Assembly (NCBI RefSeq): GCF_019393635.1
Contig: NC_057863.1
Location: 3,646,334-3,710,333, forward strand
Direction: 5' to 3'
DNA: 64,000 nucleotides
DNA from: Dromiciops gliroides
Lineage: Eukaryota; Chordata; Mammalia; Microbiotheria; Microbiotheriidae
Below the pieces are notes generated by a model that worked only from the letters and a program-made list of their open reading frames with translations, did not search any database and had not been told where the DNA came from. The translations under genes were made by a program, and so were the position numbers. Below, piece by piece: positions 10,780 through 19,845 of the stretch (positions are counted from its first letter, which is position 1; each line of letters begins with the position of its first letter).

Positions 10780-11225
10780 AAGAGGAGTGTGTAGTGAGAG
10801 AGGGGGTGAAAAGAGGAAGGGAGAAAGAAGGAAAAAGGGGGAAGGAGGGAGAGAGGAGAGAGATGGACAGATACAGAAGAGGGGAGAGAGAGAGGAGAGA
10901 GGGTAGGGAAAGAGGGAGAGAGGAAAAGAGACAGAGGGGGAGAAAGGGGGGAGAAGGAGGATTACAAGAGACAGAGGGAGACAGATGGAGAAAGATACAG
11001 AGAAAGGGGGATGTGGATTGTGCTCTGGAAAGAAAGTGAAGAGAGGAAGCGAGATCCAGGAAGAGGAGGAAGAGGAGAAAAAGGAGAGGGAAGGGAGAGG
11101 ACCCAGAAGGGGAAGTGAGATGGATAGAAGGAAAGAGGAGGGGAAAGAGAGAGAGAGAGAGGAAGGGAGACAGAGAGGAGGAGGAGAGAGAGGGAAAGAG
11201 GAGACAGGAGGAGGGAGATAGAGGG
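10780..11225. repeat. Purine-rich (GA) low-complexity tract
   Basis: About 440 bp consist almost wholly of G and A on the plus strand (GAGAGAGGAGAGAG-type runs). Reading frames through it encode only Arg/Glu/Gly and are not genes. Confidence 0.9.
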
Positions 11226-11376
11226 AGGAGGAATCACATTTTAATTACAACAAATGAGGGGGAGAATGGTTACAAAACAGGTTGGAGGTTTTCAAGTGAC
11301 CAAGGCTGAGGCCACCAGGGGAGGGCACAAATGCCTTCAGCAGGCCTAGCAGGCAGCCTCAGACTGTTCTTTGATT

Positions 11377-11379
<3 letters not shown>

Positions 11380-11414
<35 letters not shown>

Positions 11415-11541
11415 GTGAGGCAATTAGTGTTAAGAGACTTTCCCAGGGTCACACAGCTAGGAAGTGTCAAGTGTCTGACGTCAGATTTGAACTCAGGTCC
11501 TCCTGAATCCAGGGCTGGTGCTCTATCCACTGCACCATCCA
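11380..11541 (-). mobile_element. Marsupial tRNA-derived SINE with (TG)n tail
   Basis: An antisense copy: the tail is a (TG)n run at 11380-11411, followed by CAGGGTCACACAGCTAGGAA and the B box in reverse (ATTTGAACTCAGG). Target-site duplications TTGATTTGC lie at 11371-11379 and 11542-11550. Confidence 0.92.
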
Positions 11542-11549
11542 TTGATTTG

Positions 11550-11930
11550 CTCTTTATTCGGATTCAGGCCCAAGAGTCGAGATTAAGGGCAAAAGGTATC
11601 TGAAAAGGACAGAATGTTTGGTGCCTGAAGTCTTCCTGTGATACTTCTGGCTGCTCAGTTCTGGCGTGTGGGAAAGGGCCCAGGGAAGGTGGACAAGAGA
11701 GAAAGCTTTTGTATGTCTTTGGAAATCAGACAGAAAATCGTTGGCGTGCTCTTCGCTAGGCAGCCCTCCAAAGATTGATCCTTCTGCCTCATCATTCTCC
11801 CAGAAGCCGCTCGGAGGAGGGAGGGAGGGAGGGAAGAGGCCATGGAGAGGAGGGGGAGGACCGGCCAGGGGCCTGGGGGAGGAGGCCTGCTCCCTGCCAG
11901 ACCCACAGCAGGGCTGATGTGTCTGGTCTC
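11550..11930. other. Unassigned intergenic DNA
   Basis: Nothing recognised except a short (GGGA)n run near 11815-11835. Confidence 0.4.
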
Positions 11931-11934
11931 GCAC

Positions 11935-12560
11935 GCCTCGTGGTTTTCATTTCCCCCACACCTGGATGCAGTCAGCACCTGGCCTATCCAGACAGAGTTT
12001 GACAAGCCTTTGTGGTGGGGTTTGGACGAAACTCCCTGCAGATCCTGGCCTCGTTTAAAGCGGCCGCCTTGAGTTAGGACTTGTTAAGGAGGGTTATGTG
12101 AGCTGAAACCCGAGACGAGCCTTTTGCTTCTATCTGGAGCCCACATCTCGCCTGGAAATGGGGCATGACCAAGCCCAAGGGGTCGCTTGCTGCTTGTATT
12201 CGGAGGGGAAGGGAGGGTGTGTAAGTGCCAAAGCTGCCCTCACAGGTTTTCTCTATTAGAACCAAGCACAGAAACTGATCAAAACCACGTGTCTGCTGGT
12301 AAGCGTCTGAACTCCCCCCGCCAGCCTGGGGATCCTGACTAGCGGCAGAAACAAGCCCGTGACCTTTCCTGCTTGCCCGGCTGGGAGAGTAGCAGAGCTG
12401 CATTCCAAACTTGCTGGATGCACGCAGGCAGCGATCCCTAGCCTCACCTAAGGACTAACTAATTAATGGAGAATCAACAAATTGGAGCCACCGGGCTGCA
12501 GGAGGCCCGGAGGGTTTAATTTAGGGCCTGGGGGCGGGGCGGGAGGGGATCGGGACGCGT
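11935..12560. promoter_or_regulatory. Candidate conserved non-coding element 3' of HES1
   Basis: A repeat-free stretch immediately downstream of the gene. It has a paired homeodomain-type motif (CTAACTAATTAATGG near 12455-12468), E-boxes such as CACCTG near 11959, and balanced base composition. The call is inferred from texture only; no alignment was possible. Confidence 0.3.
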
Positions 12561-12934
12561 GAGTAACTTCCCAAACTTGGGGGGGGGCTGCCCTGGGGGA
12601 GGGGTGTGTGTGTAATTTCAAAGATCAGCACTCCACAACTTTGCCAAAATGATTCTCCTTCACCCCTTTCCCCGCCTCCCCCCAATGTTCCCAATCATTT
12701 CAGGCTCCTTCCAGTCTCTCCAAGCAGGGCTACCTCACCAGGTGGGGGCTTGGGAAAGAATATCGCCCCCCCCCCTTCCCCCCCCCCCCGTACTTGGTAT
12801 GGGACTGGCTGCGGAAAACGTCCCCGGGGTATTCTAGCCCCCTCCCCCAATTCAGTGACAACCCAAACAAAAGGCCCGGGCCCAGGGCCCCGCGGGCAAG
12901 GGAAGCGGAAGCCCCACAGAGCAGTTAAGTCCGA

Positions 12935-13400
12935 ACTCTGGTCCTCTTTGTTTTATTCTTCTCTTTTCTCAAAGAAAACTTCCCCCAAGAAGACCATTGG
13001 TCAGAGCATTTTCAGACATCTTTGGCATCACATAAAAAAGGGATCTCGTGTAAAAAACGAAATGTCACCTGAACTTGAATCATACAAAGGCGCACCATCC
13101 AATATGAACATGTAAAATATATACAAACATAGGGCATGGCCAGTCAGTCACTCGATCCAACGCTCTACAAAAAGCTTAACTTGTCAGAACTGCTTAGAAA
13201 ACAAGCCCCAGGTCACAGCGGACCATCTCACTAGCTCGGCCGTCTGTCTGGCTGTCTGGCTGTCCCTCTCCCAAAGGTCCAGGCCCTGCAGAGGGTGTGT
13301 CTGGGGTGGGGTGCGATGGGCTGGGAGCGGGGAGAACAGGGGCCCCGGTTGGCTTTGTGTGGGTGGTTTTTGGCCCGGGCGGGTTTCTCCTCCTCCAGAT
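12935..13400 (-). other. HES1: HES1 3' UTR
   Basis: The untranslated region between the stop and the AATAAA signal is AT-rich compared with the coding exon. Read on the minus strand it contains a Pumilio-type TGTATATA (13118-13125) and a CCAAAGA heptamer (13019-13025) matching the miR-9 seed. miR-9 is known to target Hes1 in other vertebrates; whether these sites act here is inference. Confidence 0.7.
12952..12957 (-). terminator. HES1: HES1 polyadenylation signal
   Basis: AATAAA on the minus strand lies about 444 bases past the HES1 stop codon. It is followed within 15-40 bases by G/T-rich sequence (CTCTGTGGGG), so cleavage is expected near 12930-12940. No nearer canonical hexamer was seen in this 3' UTR. 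Confidence 0.75.
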
Positions 13401-15355
13401 TCACCAGGGTCTCCACACCGAGTCGGCCGTGAGCGAGGGGCCGCTGGACGGGGACACGGCGCCGGCCGCGCCCCCGCCTGCGTGGGTGTACACGGGGATC
13501 ACCGGCCCGCTGTGCGAGAAGGCCGCGTTGGGGATGAGGAAGGCGAACTGGCCGTCGGGGGCCGGCACGACCTGGAAGCCGCCGAACACCTTGGCCCCGT
13601 CGGCGGCGGCCGTTGTCGCAGCAGCACTAGCCCCTAGCTTACACGGCACGCCGCTCCCGCTGCCTGCGCCCGCCGACCCCCCACCCCCGCCGCCGGGGGG
13701 CGCCGCGGCCCCGGGGAGGGCCACCAAAGGCTGCCCGAAGGGGGGGCCGTGCGGGCCGCCGGGCGCCGGGGGCGGCAGCGCGGGGTGCGGCGGCGGGTAG
13801 TTCAGGGCGTGGATCTGGCTCATGCAGTTGGCCAGGTGGCCCAGCAAGCGCGTGCGGACGTCCGTGTTCACCCCCTCGCACGTCGACAGGAAGCGGGTAA
13901 CCTCGTTCATGCACTCGCTGAATCCCGCGCGGTATTTGCCCAGAACGGTTGGGTCGGTGCTGAGCGCAGCTGCGGGGGGGAAGAGAGGGCGGTGAGCGCG
14001 GCGGGGTCACCTGCCTCGCCTTCGTGTCCCTTCCCATCCTGCCCCGACTCGGCCCCCTCCCACATCCTTCCCAGCCTGTCCTTTCCTGCCCCGTCTTGGG
14101 CACAGTCTATAGGGCCAGGCAGCCTCTATAGAGTTTCATTTATTTAGGGGGCTGGGGTGGATCACTTCACCCTGAGTGTCTCACTCTGTAGCGCTAACAC
14201 TCCAGGCTCATACTGCGTCCCCCCACCCCCACCCCCGCCCCCATCCTCCCTACCCCACCCCAGAGTCCTGCCCTCTAGCGCCTAGAGCTGCCAGCCGCCG
14301 CCGAAGCCACCTCCCGGTTCCTGCCTCCTGCCTCTCCTCCTCCTCGCTCTCCCTCCCTCCCTTTTCCGGAACTGTAACAACTTGAAGTTGTGGCTATAAA
14401 TAAGCCCCAGACCGTGGGAAAGCCCACACGAGCCAAGTCAGTAAAATGCAGCTGAATGCCATTCACCACCACAGGCGGAAGTCTGGAAGAAATCACCGAG
14501 TACAGAGAGGGATCCCGGGGAAAGGGCGGGCGGGCGGCCGAGGAGGGGGAGCAGATGGGGGGAGGGGGGAGGGGAGGCCAAGCCTGTCGCGCGCTTACCA
14601 GTCATCTGGGCTCGCTGCAGGGTCCGCAGATGTTTCACCGTCATCTCCAGGATGTCTGCCTTCTCCAGCTTGGAGTGCCTGGAGCTCTGCGAGAGGAAGA
14701 AGGCGAGAAAGCGATGAAAACCTCGCGGTCTCGGGACAGAGCTGGGGCTAGGGCTAGGGCTGGGGGGCGGGGCGGAGGGCGGCTGCTACCGGATCTCTGG
14801 GAGCCAGCCGCCTGCGCCCGCACAGGGCGGCACAAGACCCCGCTTCGGGGAGGAAGGAGCCAGTTCCCGGAGGGGCTCAGAATCGCCCGGCTCCGGTGAA
14901 AGCCCAGGGCGGATTTCACAGAAATCACCGCCCCTGCCCCGGCATAAAATCCCCAACGCAAGCGTTAAATCCGGGCCACTTACGTCTTTTTTAAGGGCAT
15001 CCAAGATGAGCGTTTTCAGCTGGCTCAGGCTTTCATTTATTCGTGCTCGTCTCCTTTTCTCCATGATTGGTTTGGATGACTGTAAAGAAATAAGAAGGGG
15101 TCCCGTGAGGGCCGCCCGGAGCTGGCAACTCCCATCTCGGCGGCAGGGTGGAGGGAGTAGGAAGGGGTTGGGGTGAGACGGGATGGGGATGGAGGAGCCG
15201 CCGGCTCCCGGACCGCGCGCGCTGGCACCCCGGAGGGTGATAGTTACCTTCCTGTGCTCGGATGCAGTCTTTGGCTTATCGGGCGTCGTATTGACATTGG
15301 CTGGGGTGGCAGCTACAGGGGAGGAGGAATTTTTCTCCATGATGTCAGCTGGCAT
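13401..15355 (-). CDS. HES1: HES1, bHLH-Orange transcriptional repressor (4 coding exons)
   Basis: Nuclear repressor acting downstream of Notch; it binds N-box/class C E-box DNA as a dimer and recruits Groucho/TLE. Exons: 15248-15355, 14984-15079, 14599-14686 and 13401-13969, all with GT/AG introns of 168, 297 and 629 bp. They join in frame into 286 residues (human HES1 has 280). The start [12 protein letters not shown] is the family N-terminus. Residues about 34-96 form the bHLH domain, with the HES-specific proline in the basic region ([16 protein letters not shown]) and helix 2 [14 protein letters not shown]. The Orange domain spans about 110-145. A Pro/Gly/Ala-rich linker follows, then the conserved [18 protein letters not shown] block. 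The protein ends WRPW at 283-286, the Groucho motif. Two oddities stand out: the usual final Arg-Asn is absent, and the linker carries an extra Gly/Ser/Ala run. It is the only convincing host gene in the window. Confidence 0.98.
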
Positions 15356-15655
15356 TTTCTGTTACTCGGGAAAAATCAAAGGTCCCTGGAGAGCGATATT
15401 TTTAGAGTCCTTTTAAAGATCTTCCGGAAAAAGGGTGTTTTGGGGGGCTGTTTACGTCCTTCTTATAGGAAACTTTGCACCGCGTCTTTCCGACAGTCAA
15501 ACAATCTGGGCTCTTCTCCCAAGCGCCGAGAATTGATGCTATCTGATTACGACTTTTTTTTTTTAAGTCGGTAGCGTATTCCAGGACCAAGGAGAGGGAG
15601 AAAGAGCTAGGGGGTTGCGCTGTTATCGGCACCAGCTCCGTGTTCTGTGTGATCT
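15356..15655 (-). other. HES1: HES1 5' UTR and transcription start
   Basis: On the minus strand the start region reads GATCACACAG then GAGCTGGTGC, then GATAACAGCG, matching the known beginning of HES1 mRNAs in placentals. It lies about 25-30 bp below the TATA box. This places the start near 15651-15655 and gives a UTR of about 300 nt. Confidence 0.75.
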
Positions 15656-15675
15656 TCCTCTGCCCTGGCTGCCGC

Positions 15676-15684
15676 TATATATAT
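15676..15684 (-). promoter_or_regulatory. HES1: HES1 TATA box
   Basis: ATATATATA on the minus strand lies about 25-30 bp upstream of the inferred transcription start. HES1 is a TATA-containing gene in other mammals. Confidence 0.85.
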
Positions 15685-15704
15685 CTGGGACTGCACGCGA
15701 ACGG

Positions 15705-15738
15705 CTCGTGTGAAACTTCCCAAACTTTCTTTCCCACA
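15705..15738 (-). promoter_or_regulatory. HES1: HES1 paired RBPJ (Notch) sites with overlapping N-box
   Basis: CGTGTGAA (15707-15714) and TTCCCACA (15731-15738, reverse of TGTGGGAA) face each other head to head with exactly 16 bp between. This is the architecture of a Su(H)/RBPJ paired site that assembles dimeric Notch complexes. A CACGAG N-box on the minus strand (15705-15710) overlaps the first site, so HES1 and RBPJ could compete there. The sites lie about 55-85 bp upstream of the start. Confidence 0.88.
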
Positions 15739-15749
15739 GTAACTTTCAG

Positions 15750-15840
15750 CCAATGGGAGGAGGAGACACGCGGCACTGCTCGTGGACGGCGCCCCCCCAT
15801 TGGCTGCCAGGCGTAAGGACGGGCGGCCAATGGCGCGCGC
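15750..15840 (-). promoter_or_regulatory. HES1: HES1 proximal promoter: CCAAT boxes and HES-binding sites
   Basis: CCAAT occurs on the plus strand at 15750-15754 and 15827-15831, and on the minus strand at 15799-15803. CACGCG (15767-15772) and an N-box CACGAG on the minus strand (15779-15784) are the site types used in HES1 negative feedback. Function is inferred from the known mouse promoter layout. Confidence 0.7.
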
Positions 15841-16007
15841 CTGGACCCAGGGCAGCGGAGGCTACAGTGTCAATCAAAGGGAATTTAACCCTTTGCTCCC
15901 CGCGACCCAGCAGCGCAGGGCTAAGGATTTGAAAAGGCCCCTCCGGTGTTCGGCATTTCTTGGGTGGCTCTCCCCTCCACTTCCTTTCTTTGTCAAAAGA
16001 AGGTAAT

Positions 16008-16008
<1 letters not shown>

Positions 16009-16060
<52 letters not shown>

Positions 16061-16066
16061 GCACAC
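16009..16066. repeat. (CA)n microsatellite
   Basis: An almost pure CA run that ends in ACGCACGCACACA, about 350 bp upstream of the HES1 start. Confidence 0.95.
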
Positions 16067-16069
16067 ATT

Positions 16070-17110
16070 GCAGGGTTGATCGGAATGCAGCAAAAAGACG
16101 CAGCTTCCGAGTTTGAGCAGAAAAATCTGCACCTCTAGAGTGGACACCTCGGCGGCTCTCCCTTTGGGGATGATATGTATTTGTGATGCCATTCGAACAT
16201 ATTCTGTCATGGCTGAGGAGCGCGGGGCTGCGGGCGGGTAGGCTAGATCGGAGCCCTCCCGGTGCTAAACTGGGGGGAGGGGACGAGGACCACAAAGGAA
16301 GGGGGAGCACGTACTGTGTCCAGACAGCCCAGAAAACCCCGAATCCCAACCCACCAGCCCGCGCCCGGGTCTTTCGTCCGGGAAGCTTGCAAGTATTCGG
16401 GAGAGGCAAGCCTTGGCGGCAGCCTCCTCTGCAAGTCTCTGGGACCTGCGGACCAACCCAGACCCACCCGAGGGCAAACACTCCAGGATTTGGATTAGAA
16501 GGGGGGAGGCAATCCACCAAAATCCTTCTCCCCGCCCCTCCCCTAGGGGGAATAGATTCGGAGTTGCAGGGAAAGGGAGGGGGCGGGGGCCTTTTGGGTT
16601 TGGCCTGCCTTTCCTCCGGGCCCTTCCCATCCTGCCCTTTCCATGCCCCAAACTAAGGGACCTCTCTGGAGTCTGGCCCTTGTGACCCGCTTCTTCCTCG
16701 GACAACACAGAGCAGATTCCGCCCGCACCCCCGGCCCCGCGCCAGAAAGCCGAGAGACCACGAGAAAGTGAATTTACGAGGCCAGCGCCCCCTCCCCATG
16801 GGCTAGGGATGGGCAGGTTTAAATGGGCCGGGGAGCCCCGCGGGAGTGTGCCCACAGGAGCCTGCGTCCGCCCGTGCTTCTCTGGGCACGCATCCTCGCT
16901 CGGCCGTCCGCCCGGCGGGCCCTTTAAGGGCGGCCCAGGCCAGCCGCAGGCTGACATCAGGCGGCCGGCGGCGAGGGCGATCCCGAAGCGGGAGCACGTG
17001 CCAGGATGTTTTATTGCAGCCGCAGCGGCGGCGGCGGCGGCGGCGGCGGCGGCCGGGGAGGGGGGCGGCGTGTGCGCGCGCCGGGTGGGGGTGCGCGCGC
17101 GGCCGCGGCT
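16070..17110. promoter_or_regulatory. CpG-rich upstream domain of HES1
   Basis: GC-rich sequence continuous with the HES1 promoter. It contains a CACGTG class B E-box (16995-17000) next to an imperfect palindrome TCCCGAAGCGGGA (16981-16993), and a (GGC)n run at about 17021-17054. Open frames through it are composition artefacts. It is probably part of a bivalent or CpG-island regulatory domain. Confidence 0.5.
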
Positions 17111-17114
17111 GAGC

Positions 17115-17245
17115 CGCCCCGAGGGCGGGCGGGGGATGGTTTATATTATCCCGGAGGAGCCAAGAAGGTAAATAGCAGCTGCAGTGTTCGAGCCTGGGAA
17201 AACCACGCCCCCTGCGCTCAGCGGCCGCCTCATTGGTGCGGCGAC
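17115..17245 (-). promoter_or_regulatory. Candidate second TATA/CCAAT promoter upstream of HES1
   Basis: Read on the minus strand, in order: CACCAATGAGG (CCAAT, about 17229-17239), GGGGGCGTGG (GC box, about 17203-17212), a TGCAGCTGCTATTTA segment, then GGATAATATAAACC (TATA-like, about 17138-17151). The spacing suits a minus-strand start near 17115, about 1.46 kb above the main start. It could make an alternative HES1 5' exon or a separate RNA. Confidence 0.4.
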
Positions 17246-17253
17246 TGCGGGCT

Positions 17254-17272
17254 AGTGTGAGTGAGTGAGTGA

Positions 17273-17317
<45 letters not shown>

Positions 17318-17343
17318 TGCGCGCGCGTGCGCGCGCGTGCGTG
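17254..17343. repeat. (GTGA)n/(TG)n/(CG)-rich tract
   Basis: GTGAGTGAGTGA leads into a (TG)n run, then GCGCGTGCGCGCGC. This is a long alternating purine-pyrimidine stretch of the kind that can adopt Z-DNA. Confidence 0.92.
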
Positions 17344-17349
17344 GGGGGC

Positions 17350-18620
17350 TGGCTGCCTGGGTGTCCGCGCCCCGGGACCAAGAATCCCGGAGGGCCCGAG
17401 GAGAGGGTGCCGCCCAGCCGGTCTCGGCCAAGTTCAGGCTCTTCCTCTGGGACTGGCGGGACTAGGTGGGAGAGGAGGGCATCCGATCCACTTTAGAACC
17501 CCACCCTGCCCCGGCTTGCCCGCACGTCTGGGCTTTAGGCTCACCCAAGCACGGTGCAGGGCACACAGTCTGTGCGTAATTAATGCTTACTTGCTGTTTG
17601 GTTGGTTTCACCACCCTCACGCCCCCCCCCTCCCCCGCCGTCCCCCCACCCCCTGGGCCCGGGGGTGACCCCACTGGGGGCATTAGTAGATGGGGGACAG
17701 GAAGCAGCTCAGTGGCTCAGACCCCTCCTCTCCCGCGGCGGGGTGCCGGTTTGGAAGGAGGGGGCGCTCCGGGGCTGACCTTTCCTTGGGGACAATCATT
17801 AACTTTTTATCTGCGTCTCGGAGCAGGTGGGAGGGGGCGGGGCACCAGGCTGGAGCTCTCCCCCCTTCCACCTCCGGCAGTTGAGAGGCCCCCCATCCCC
17901 CAGCGCCTCAGGGCGCACCCCCACCTGACCGTTACGGAAAAGCTGGAGGTGGGGGCGTAGTGACCCCCCCTTTCTTGAACTGCCTGGCAGCATGGGGAAC
18001 CCAGACAGGAGACGGTATAGTCCCACCCCCTCCAGTAACCCAAAAGGAAACCGAGGTCCCCGTGGGGCTCCGGATGTGGCCACGGCCCCAGGGCTAGTCC
18101 TTGAGGCTGGCCAGCCTTGGCAGAGCCAAGGCGCCTCGGGGACGCGTCCCCAGCTCGCTCCTTCGCCCGGGAGCAGCCAGCCGGCAGGCGGCTCGGGGCG
18201 CGCAGCCGCGGGGGAGGGCCAGCAGGAGAGCAGGCTGCCGGCCGGCTGCCTGCCGGCCACTTCCCACTTCCCCGCGGCCCCAGCGCCGCCGCTACCGCCG
18301 GGTGACACGTGGCGGGCAATCGGCCGCTGGAGGCCTCTCCTGCGCCCGACTCCCGGGGGACTGCCCGCTCCGGGCGTTCCTCCGGGCCCTCCCTCCGCCC
18401 TCACTGGCTGCCGCTGCGGCGCCAGGCCTACATCCATCGCGGCCGGAAAGCCACGCTCCCCCCGCCGCCCCCCACGCCGTGCGCCCTGGCCCGGAACCAC
18501 CCGGGCCGCCCTGGGACCAGGCTGCACAGAGAGCAATTTCCCACCACCCAACCCCCTCTGCCAGCCTCCTGGCCTGCCGACTCCTCCCTCTGTGCCCCAG
18601 CCAGCCCTTCCCTGGGCCCC
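17350..18620. other. GC-rich, CpG-rich non-coding DNA
   Basis: This continues the CpG-rich domain. Several overlapping frames of 160-280 codons run on both strands, but they are rich in Pro, Gly, Arg and Ala, have no domain, and shadow one another. I found no splice or start context to support a gene. Confidence 0.5.
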
Positions 18621-18684
18621 CAAAGGCTGCGATCTGCACTTCCTCCTCTTATCCTCCCCTGCTCCCCGGGGTGGGGGTGTTCTC

Positions 18685-18780
18685 CTGGTCTCTCTGTATC
18701 TCTCTCTGTCTCTTTCTGTCTCTCTCCCTCCTTCCCTCTCTTTCCATCCCCCTATCTTCTCTCCTTATCTCTCTCCCAGG
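18685..18780. repeat. (TCTC)-rich pyrimidine tract
   Basis: Runs of TCTCTCTGTCTC and similar; low complexity. Confidence 0.85.
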
Positions 18781-18849
18781 CCATTAGGCAGACAACCCTT
18801 CATTCAGCTCCTATTGAGTGTCTAGCACACATCAATGAAGGTGACAAGT

Positions 18850-19396
18850 GAACCAGTATGCACAACCAGGCTCCGTACAGGATAAATGGGAGCTGACTGC
18901 TAGAAGGAAGGAACCGGCTTGGAGCGGCTCAGGCAGGCTTTCCACCGCTTCATGCTACGCCTTACCTTTTGGAAGTCACCGGTCCATCCACAGACTTGGA
19001 CTGAGGACCTCCAATGACCTAGGGCTTGGGGAAGCACTGTCCAGCAGCCTCGAGGACCTTCCAGCCAGTGGAGGGGAGTGGAGATGAGGAGTGTCTGCCT
19101 CCCAGGGGAGCCCCACCCTGAGAAGAGGGCCTCAGGGACAGCCCAGAGGGAAGATGTGGGAACCCAGGGAAAGCTTGGCAAGGAGGGGGCACCCCAGCTG
19201 CCTCACTGGAAGATGTCCTCTCCCCCTCCCTTCCTGTACTTATTTGGGACAGAGAAAGCAAATCACTTGGCAAGTGTAAGAAGTTTTCCCAACTCTTCTG
19301 TAACAGTGGCTCCTATATGCACTCAGTTCCATTTTTGGGCAGGTCAGAGCCAGGGATCTAGAATTAAGGACTGACCTCTAAATCTGCCTTAAAAAC
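18850..19396. other. Unassigned intergenic DNA
   Basis: No feature recognised. A short L2-like antisense piece may lie just before it at about 18795-18835 (CTATTGAGTGTCTAGCACAC). Confidence 0.4.
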
Positions 19397-19410
19397 CAAT
19401 AGCTTGGGGG

Positions 19411-19570
19411 GGGGGCAGCTAGGTGGTGCAGTGGATAAAGCACTGGCCTTGGATTCAGGAAGACCTGAGTTCAAATCCAGCCTCAGGCACTTGACACTCA
19501 ACTAGCTGTGTGACACTGGGCAAGTCACTTAACCGTCATTGCCCTGCAAAAAGAAAAAAAAACCCAACAA
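19411..19570 (+). mobile_element. Marsupial tRNA-derived SINE, first of a tandem pair
   Basis: Head GGGGCAGCTAGGTGGTGCAG, B box GAGTTCAAATCC and an A-rich tail. CAATAGCTTGG precedes it (19397) and recurs directly after its tail (19571). Confidence 0.93.
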
Positions 19571-19580
19571 CAATAGCTTG

Positions 19581-19743
19581 GGGCAGCTAGGTGGAGCAGT
19601 GGATGGAGCACTGGCCCCGGATTCAGGAGGGCCTGAGTTCAAGTCTGCCCTCAGACACTTGACACTTACTAGCTGGGTGACCCTGGGCAAGTCACTTAAC
19701 TCTCATTGCCCCACCCAAACAAAGCAAAACAAAACAAAAAACC
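19581..19743 (+). mobile_element. Marsupial tRNA-derived SINE, second of a tandem pair
   Basis: Same family (AGGTGGAGCAGTGGATGGAG, B box GAGTTCAAGTC). The tail contains AAACAAAACAAAAC. A shortened CAATA follows it at 19744. Confidence 0.92.
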
Positions 19744-19749
19744 CAATAC

Positions 19750-19845
19750 CTTTCAGCAGTGTGACCCTAGGCAAGTCATTTCCTCTCTGAGCTTCAGTTG
19801 CTTCTCTTATGAAATGGGAAAGATGATGCTTGTACTAATTTTTTT
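19750..19845 (+). mobile_element. MIR-type SINE fragment
   Basis: A core segment GTGTGACCCTAGGCAAGTCA with TGAGCTTCAGTTGCTTCTC and TATGAAATGGGAAAGATGA, as in MIR. The SINE pair sits at its edge. Confidence 0.75.

Noticed and set aside
10743..11309. Arg/Glu-rich frames
   Set aside because: Translation of purine-rich low-complexity DNA in all three frames.
14786..15355. Single-exon reading of the 189-codon frame at the HES1 start
   Set aside because: It reads through introns 1 and 2. The GTAACT donor at 15247 and the exon 2 acceptor restore the known HES1 order, and the frame between them has no homology.
17799..18851. Frames of 180-277 codons on both strands in the CpG-rich domain
   Set aside because: They share the same DNA in several frames, have GC-driven composition, and no recognisable motif or splice structure.
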